10,857 nucleotides of DNA, taken from assembly GCA_947305825.1 (NCBI GenBank), contig CAMZET010000027.1:1-10857 (forward strand). The letters are read 5' to 3'. The notes beneath the pieces are model-generated. The model saw only the letters and a list, made by a program, of their open reading frames with translations, did not search any database and had not been told where the DNA came from. The position numbers were made by a program, and so were the translations under genes. Positions 7,082 through 10,857 of the stretch are shown here, piece after piece. Within the stretch, counting starts at the first letter, position 1. Each line of letters begins with the position of its first letter. Origin of the DNA: an uncultured Verrucomicrobiota bacterium. Its GTDB lineage: Bacteria > Verrucomicrobiota > Kiritimatiellia > RFP12 > UBA1067.

Positions 7082-7827
7082 GCCAGCCTGTACCCAAACC
7101 CGCGCTCGCCCTGGATGCGCTCGCCGTCCTTCCCCAGTTTCGCTTTGAGGCGGAATATCTCCGAGCGAATCGTTCCGGCGTCCATGGCGTAACCGTCGCC
7201 GCGCGAACGGGAGATGATTTCGGAGCAAGTGAGGAAAGCGCCGTCGGCGGAATGGAGCGCCGAGAGGATGTCGGCATCGGCGCGGGAAAGCGGCGACTCG
7301 CGCCCGTCGGCGAAGACGAGCCTCCGTTCCTGGAGGTAGACGTTCGCGCTGCCGACGGAGAACCTCGCGCCGCCGCGCCCGGCAGCGGACGGCGCGGAAG
7401 GCGTTTCCGGAGCCGGCGGCGTCTCCGGAGTGGGCGTTTCTGGAGCCGGCGTCTCTGGAATATTGCCAGCGCGGCGCAGCGACCGCGCTATCCTCGCCAG
7501 GATGGGGCCGTCTTCCATGTCCTTGCCGATAAAATCGTCCGCGCCCAAGCCCAGGCCCTTTATTTCCATGTCATCCGTCGGGACGGCGGTCAGGAAAATC
7601 ACAGGCGCTTCCAGGCCGGCCTTGCGCAGCTCGCCATACGTCTCAAACCCGTTTTTCACGGGCATCATCACGTCGAGGAGCACCAAATCCGGCATTTGCT
7701 CGCCGATGCACCGAAGGGCCTCTGTGCATCCGTTCGCCGCCGCCGTCTCGTAGCCGTGCGCCGCGAGCAGATGCTGCATCGTCTTGCGCACAATCCTGTC
7801 GTCGTCGACTATCAAAATCCTGGTCAT
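7078..7827 (-). CDS. OmpR/PhoB-type response regulator, orphan
   Basis: 249-residue two-component response regulator. The receiver domain (1-~115) has the acidic pocket VDDD (7-10), phosphoacceptor Asp52 in LLDVMMP, Thr80 in FLTAV and Lys102 in FIGKD; the usual Pro after that Lys is replaced by Asp. A long linker made of PETP units separates it from a winged-helix DNA-binding domain (about 150-249) ending in ERGFGYRLA, the typical OmpR C-terminus. A TTG codon at 7833 would add two residues, but the ATG at 7827 gives the family-like start MTRILIVDDD. The gene follows DUF58 with a 12-nt gap and lacks a clear ribosome binding site, so it is probably translationally coupled. No histidine kinase is nearby, so the signal is unknown; control of the MoxR/DUF58 operon itself is possible but only inferred. 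Confidence 0.92.
   Translation of the reverse strand: MTRILIVDDDRIVRKTMQHLLAAHGYETAAANGCTEALRCIGEQMPDLVLLDVMMPVKNGFETYGELRKAGLEAPVIFLTAVPTDDMEIKGLGLGADDFIGKDMEDGPILARIARSLRRAGNIPETPAPETPTPETPPAPETPSAPSAAGRGGARFSVGSANVYLQERRLVFADGRESPLSRADADILSALHSADGAFLTCSEIISRSRGDGYAMDAGTIRSEIFRLKAKLGKDGERIQGERGFGYRLA
7400..7459 (-). repeat. PETP-encoding short repeats in the regulator linker
   Basis: Four copies of a 12-bp unit (plus-strand GGCGTYTCYGGA, with Y for C or T) at 7400-7411, 7418-7429, 7433-7444 and 7448-7459. They encode Pro-Glu-Thr-Pro units joining the receiver to the DNA-binding domain. Spacing of 18, 15 and 15 bp keeps frame. The Pro-rich linker should be extended and flexible. Confidence 0.8.
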
Positions 7828-7839
7828 GTGCAAACGGGA

Positions 7840-8739
7840 TTAGCGCTTCATGGCGCGGCGCTTGAACAGCGCTCGCACGCCGTCGATGTACGGGCGGGCG
7901 GTAGAGACTTCGAGCGTATCAATGGCGTTGCGGCGCAGGAGGCGAGAAAGTTCCTCGCTTTCCTCGCGGGCGGCCTGCGCAAACGCCTCGCGCACCGCCG
8001 GCGACGAGGTGTCCACGAGGCGCAAGGCGCCTGTTTCCGGGTCTTCGAGTTCGACTAGTCCGACGTCAGGGATGGCGGACTCCGCCGGGTCGCTGACGAG
8101 GGCGCAAATCATGTCGTGGTGGCGGGCGGTCGCGCTGACGAGGCGGGCGGCCGTCTCGCGCGTCTTCTCCGGCAGCATGAAGTCGCTCACGAGGAACACG
8201 ACAGCGCGGCGCTTCTGCACGCCGTTGAGGAATTTGAGCGCGGCGGCGAAATCCGTCCCGCCCTCCGCGCCGTCCTCAGCAGCCAGGACTTCGCGCACCA
8301 GCCGCATCACAGAGTCGCGCCCCTTGCGCGGCGGTATGTACTTCACGATTTTGTCGGAGAAAAGGATGAGCCCGATTTTATCCTGGTTGCGTATCGCCGT
8401 CAGCGCCAGAAGAGCCGTCAGTTCCGCCGAAAGCTGCATCTTCGAGCGCCCCGCCGTCCCGTAGCCCTGCGAGCCGGACACGTCCACCATGAAAAGAACC
8501 GTCAATTCGCGCTCTTCCGAGTAGCGCTTGATGAACGGCGAACCCGTGCGCGCCGTCACGTTCCAGTCGATCGTGCGCACGTCGTCGCCGGGCGTGTACG
8601 GCCGCACCTCGTCGAACTCCACCCCCTGCCCCTTGAACGTCGAATGGTAGTCGCCGCTCAACTGGTCGTCGATAAGCCTGTTCGTGAGGATTCGTATCTT
8701 CCCCACTTTCGCCATCAGCTCTTTTACGTCGGTTGCCAT
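7840..8739 (-). CDS. DUF58 family, VWA-like protein
   Basis: 299-residue soluble protein of the DUF58 family, normally encoded next to a MoxR AAA+ ATPase and thought to work with it in assembly or maturation of other proteins. The DUF58 signature is clear: FDEVRPYTPGDDVRTIDWNVTART (about 42-65), then IKRYSEERELTVLFMVDVSGS. The VWA metal site appears complete, with DxSxS at 86-90, a Thr in GGTDFAAAL and an Asp in LVSDFM. No transmembrane segment is seen. The frame is open upstream into the methyltransferase region, but the ATG at 8739 follows GAGAGGAAG at the right spacing and gives the family N-terminus. It lies 22 nt after the methyltransferase and 12 nt before the response regulator. moxR, its usual direct neighbour, is separated from it only by the R-M cassette. 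Confidence 0.93.
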   Translation of the reverse strand: MATDVKELMAKVGKIRILTNRLIDDQLSGDYHSTFKGQGVEFDEVRPYTPGDDVRTIDWNVTARTGSPFIKRYSEERELTVLFMVDVSGSQGYGTAGRSKMQLSAELTALLALTAIRNQDKIGLILFSDKIVKYIPPRKGRDSVMRLVREVLAAEDGAEGGTDFAAALKFLNGVQKRRAVVFLVSDFMLPEKTRETAARLVSATARHHDMICALVSDPAESAIPDVGLVELEDPETGALRLVDTSSPAVREAFAQAAREESEELSRLLRRNAIDTLEVSTARPYIDGVRALFKRRAMKR

Positions 8740-8743
8740 GAAA

Positions 8744-8752
8744 CTTCCTCTC
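8744..8752 (-). promoter_or_regulatory. Shine-Dalgarno of the DUF58 gene
   Basis: On the minus strand GAGAGGAAG precedes the ATG at 8739, with about 7 nt between GAGG and the start codon. It lies in the 22-nt gap after the methyltransferase gene and is probably the original DUF58 ribosome binding site from before the R-M genes arrived. Confidence 0.75.
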
Positions 8753-8761
8753 TCATGCAAT

Positions 8762-9670
8762 TTATGCCGTTTCCGCGAACAAATCCAATTGCCTGGCGCC
8801 GCCGGCCTCGATTTTCCCGCAGACGTCGAAATTGTAAACAAGAGCTTCCACCATCGAATGCCGGTTCTCAAGTTTCCCGCCGTTGTGGTAGAAATGCTCT
8901 CTGGTCGCGACATTGAAATTGTTCCAATACTTGTCCAACATCGTATTCGCACGAAAATCGTTATGATGCCAGGTAGACAGAATGAACTTTGCCTTTGTGA
9001 GCGACAAGACCTCGAAGAGCGACCGTTCGTCCTCTTCCGTCCAGCTGTTGTAATAATCGGCATATCTGCCGAAATACGGAGGATCGCAATATATGATATC
9101 GCCTTCCTCCGCGTATGCAATAGTTTCCTCGAACGACCGATTGACGAATTCCCAGCGTCCAGTCCTGATTGCCCTCGCCACATCTCCGACCTGATTGCAT
9201 ATTTTGGTAATGTAAGACGGAGAGAATCTCTCTTGCTTCTTGCAAAAAGGCACGTTCCATTCCCCGCGCTTGTTGAAACGCATGAGACCGTTGAATCCGG
9301 CGCGGGAAAGAAATATGAAATCGTGCGGGTCGTGAAAAGCGTTGAACCTCTCCCTGACATCTAGAAAATAGGTATAGCCGCCGTCGGAAGCGGATTCCAG
9401 TCTCGCGCGTTCGCGTTCCAGATACGAGCGCATAGAATACTCTGATATTTCTCCGCTCTGCACGCATTTATAAAAGTTTACTATGTGGGGGTTTGTGTCG
9501 CCGACAATATGCCTACCTCGCAAAGGCGCATTGAATCCGACAACTCCCGTCCCAAAAAACGGTTCTATCCACCCTGCGCTCAATTCTACTCCCGACGAAA
9601 GAACCAGGTCTGCTATCCAAGGCACCAGTTTCGTCTTGATCCCCTGCGATTTTATAGGTGGAATAATCAT
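8762..9670 (-). CDS. EcoRV-type adenine-specific DNA methyltransferase
   Basis: 302-residue type II N6-adenine methyltransferase, Dam-like alpha class (motif I, recognition domain, motif IV). It protects the host genome from the endonuclease encoded upstream. The first line is nearly that of M.EcoRV: PPIKSQGIKTKLVP. SAM-binding motif I is EPFFGTG (36-42) and catalytic motif IV is DPPY (196-199). Further M.EcoRV-like segments are FNGLMRFN, VPFCKK, SYITKI.NQV, STWHHND (232-238) and EHFYH. M.EcoRV (298 residues) methylates the first A of GATATC, and the same product is predicted here. The start overlaps the endonuclease stop by ATGA, so translation is coupled. Base composition is AT-richer than the flanking genes, in line with horizontal acquisition. 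Assignment to the EcoRV group is from remembered sequence, not from a search. Confidence 0.95.
   Translation of the reverse strand: MIIPPIKSQGIKTKLVPWIADLVLSSGVELSAGWIEPFFGTGVVGFNAPLRGRHIVGDTNPHIVNFYKCVQSGEISEYSMRSYLERERARLESASDGGYTYFLDVRERFNAFHDPHDFIFLSRAGFNGLMRFNKRGEWNVPFCKKQERFSPSYITKICNQVGDVARAIRTGRWEFVNRSFEETIAYAEEGDIIYCDPPYFGRYADYYNSWTEEDERSLFEVLSLTKAKFILSTWHHNDFRANTMLDKYWNNFNVATREHFYHNGGKLENRHSMVEALVYNFDVCGKIEAGGARQLDLFAETA
9095..9100 (+). other. Lone GATATC site inside the methyltransferase gene
   Basis: The only GATATC seen in the window. It encodes Asp191-Ile192, immediately before the IYCDPPY catalytic motif of the methyltransferase. If the enzymes have EcoRV specificity this is their own target, which must be methylated to survive. 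Confidence 0.85.
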
Positions 9671-10479
9671 TGTTGTCGAGCCATTTTCTTCAGCAAACTG
9701 CTTTTGCGAGCCAGATGCTTTTTATAGGTTTCGAGGCTGTGGTATTTCGGTTTCCCGATTCCTGCGTTTCGCGCGTCCTGCTTGTTGTAGTACCCCATCC
9801 AATAATCATCGAAAACATCTTCGCCCAATGCGGCAAACACTCCGTCTCCAGCTACCAATCTATCCATTTCGGACACGCTGCCAATGTTGCGGGTGTTTCC
9901 GCTTCCAGCCCGGTCGCTCGCGATTTTCCACTTTGGCTGGACAAAAAAGACGAAACTTCCTATGACGGACCTTATTGCTTTCACCTCGTCAAGTGCATAC
10001 CGCGCTCGAAAATCGCAATCTTCCGCCATGCGCCTGTATAGTATTCCAAGCACCAGATGGCATTTGTAACTCCGATATGGATAATCTGTATTGCTTTTAA
10101 CCGCTCTGTCGCGGAAATACCCCCAATAAGAGCCGAGCGTCAAGCCGTTTACCCGTCCTTTGCCATCGTAATAACTAGACTTGAAATCAACGGCAAACAA
10201 GTTGCCGTCTGAATCCTTGAACGTCAAGTCAGGGTAGAAGTTTTGCGCAGAAGGAAATTCGAGCGACAAACCATGCCGCGCCGCGAATGCGGAAAGTTGC
10301 GGAACAAGAATAAGCTCTATTATCTTGGAAACGACTTTCGTATCGGCAGTCATGGGATAGACGTTTTTGCGCACGTCTATAAAGCCTTTGACTATCCACT
10401 CGCCCTCTTCCGTTTCCAGGAGAGACTTGTATCCTTTCGCCTCATCGGCAAGGAGTCGCTCGAATGTCGCGCAGTCCAT
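9667..10479 (-). CDS. EcoRV-type type II restriction endonuclease
   Basis: 270-residue homologue of the homodimeric endonuclease EcoRV (245 residues), which cuts GATATC to blunt ends. Matching segments are YPMTADTKVVSKIIEL (EcoRV YPLGSDTKVLSTIFEL), AQNFYPDLTF, VDFKSSY, LTLGSYWGYFRD and SDRAGSGNTRNIGS (EcoRV GDLAGSGNTTNIGS). The PD-(D/E)xK active site is complete: Glu55, Asp84, Asp98 and Lys100 correspond to EcoRV Glu45, Asp74, Asp90 and Lys92. The recognition loop GSGNTRN (192-198) differs from EcoRV at one residue, Thr to Arg, and Gln79-Asn80 of the second DNA loop are kept. GATATC is therefore the likely target. It has a longer N-terminus and a Lys/Arg-rich C-terminal extension compared with EcoRV. 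The start is 6 nt after the moxR stop, with a weak ribosome binding site; the stop overlaps the methyltransferase start. GC content is low for this window. Confidence 0.95.
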   Translation of the reverse strand: MDCATFERLLADEAKGYKSLLETEEGEWIVKGFIDVRKNVYPMTADTKVVSKIIELILVPQLSAFAARHGLSLEFPSAQNFYPDLTFKDSDGNLFAVDFKSSYYDGKGRVNGLTLGSYWGYFRDRAVKSNTDYPYRSYKCHLVLGILYRRMAEDCDFRARYALDEVKAIRSVIGSFVFFVQPKWKIASDRAGSGNTRNIGSVSEMDRLVAGDGVFAALGEDVFDDYWMGYYNKQDARNAGIGKPKYHSLETYKKHLARKSSLLKKMARQQ

Positions 10480-10485
10480 AGTGGC

Positions 10486-10857
10486 TTACGGCACTGGGAC
10501 GGCATCGAGGATTTTGTCGATGACCATGTCGGAAGTGACGTTTTCAGCCTCGGCTTCATAGGTGAGGATAATGCGGTGGCGGAGGACGTCGTGGACGACT
10601 TCCTTGACGTCCTGCGGGGTGGCGTAGGCGCGGCCCTTGAGGAGGGCGTTGCCGCGGGCGGCGAGGTTGAGTGCGAGCGTGGCGCGCGGCGAAGCGCCGT
10701 TGAGGACGTATTCGCTCTTCTCGCGCGTCTTGAAAACGATGTCCAGGATATAGTCGCCGACCTTCTCGTCGCAGTAGACCTCTTTAAGGGCCTCGCGGAG
10801 GGAGGCGATGTCCTCTGCGGAGCAGACGTTGGCGGCCTTCGGCGGCTCTGCGTTCTC
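10486..10857 (-). CDS. MoxR family AAA+ ATPase, C-terminal part only
   Basis: The last 123 residues of a MoxR-type ATPase; the N-terminus, Walker A and Walker B lie beyond the right edge. Visible are the lid domain and the sensor-2 motif GASPRATLAL, followed by LAARGNALLKGRAYATPQDVKEVVHDVLRHRI, characteristic of MoxR (typically 320-330 residues). MoxR proteins use ATP to remodel partner proteins, typically together with DUF58 and VWA proteins encoded in the same operon. It is the first gene of the visible minus-strand unit and ends 6 nt before the endonuclease start. Composition is GC-rich like the DUF58 gene and unlike the R-M pair between them. Confidence 0.92.
   Translation of the reverse strand, partial: ENAEPPKAANVCSAEDIASLREALKEVYCDEKVGDYILDIVFKTREKSEYVLNGASPRATLALNLAARGNALLKGRAYATPQDVKEVVHDVLRHRIILTYEAEAENVTSDMVIDKILDAVPVP

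Noticed and set aside
5782..8058. Long plus-strand open frame of 758 codons across the TPR gene and the response regulator
   Set aside because: It is very rich in Arg with no domain pattern, and it overlaps two clearly recognised genes on both strands; a high-GC shadow frame.
8740..9360. Upstream extension of the DUF58 frame into the methyltransferase gene
   Set aside because: No family similarity before the Met at 8739, which has its own ribosome binding site; the region is the methyltransferase in another frame.
8762..10485. Controller (C) protein gene for the R-M pair
   Set aside because: No small helix-turn-helix frame or separate intergenic space exists between moxR and DUF58 beyond the two enzymes.
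8740..10495. Target-site duplication or inverted repeats at the ends of the R-M cassette
   Set aside because: By eye no convincing direct or inverted repeats were found at the two junctions, so no mobile element is claimed.

Overview
The window is bacterial, GC-rich (roughly 60% or more outside one island) and almost fully coding. No rRNA, tRNA or CRISPR was seen. Two gene blocks converge. A plus-strand block (1-7081) carries infB, rbfA, hisH, hisF, a DUF3127/SSB-like gene, prmC and a membrane TPR gene. A minus-strand block (7078-10857) reads, in transcription order, moxR, an EcoRV-type restriction endonuclease, its adenine methyltransferase, a DUF58 protein and a response regulator. The multi-pass TPR protein of the TMTC-like type, the DUF3127 protein, the Ala/Pro-rich IF-2 N-terminus and the high GC would fit a PVC-superphylum bacterium (Verrucomicrobiota, Kiritimatiellota or Lentisphaerota). 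That assignment is an impression from gene content, not a demonstrated placement.

Plus strand: infB enters from the left edge without its start and is followed by rbfA, a common translation/ribosome-maturation pair. hisH and hisF follow. They encode the two subunits of imidazole glycerol phosphate synthase and overlap by 7 nt, so their products can be made together. A 74-bp gap then holds a perfect extended -10 promoter. It probably drives a second unit: an SSB-like OB-fold protein, the release-factor methyltransferase prmC, and a 562-residue membrane protein with C-terminal TPR-like helices.

Minus strand: moxR (AAA+ ATPase) and a DUF58 (von Willebrand A-like) gene are a classic neighbouring pair in MoxR chaperone-type operons, here followed by an orphan OmpR-type response regulator. 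Between them sits a complete two-gene restriction-modification system closely resembling EcoRV/M.EcoRV. All the catalytic residues and nearly all of the DNA-recognition loop are preserved, so GATATC is the predicted target. The cassette has much lower GC than its flanks and fits between moxR and DUF58 with gaps of only 6 and 22 nt. The endonuclease gene precedes the methyltransferase gene with an ATGA overlap, and no controller gene is seen.

The most interesting point is this horizontally acquired-looking R-M cassette seated seamlessly inside a chaperone operon, apparently without its own controller. Secondary points are the stop-codon overlap of the two converging blocks at 7078-7081, the SSB-like DUF3127 protein with an 18-bp tandem repeat in its linker, and a single GATATC site lying inside the methyltransferase gene itself.
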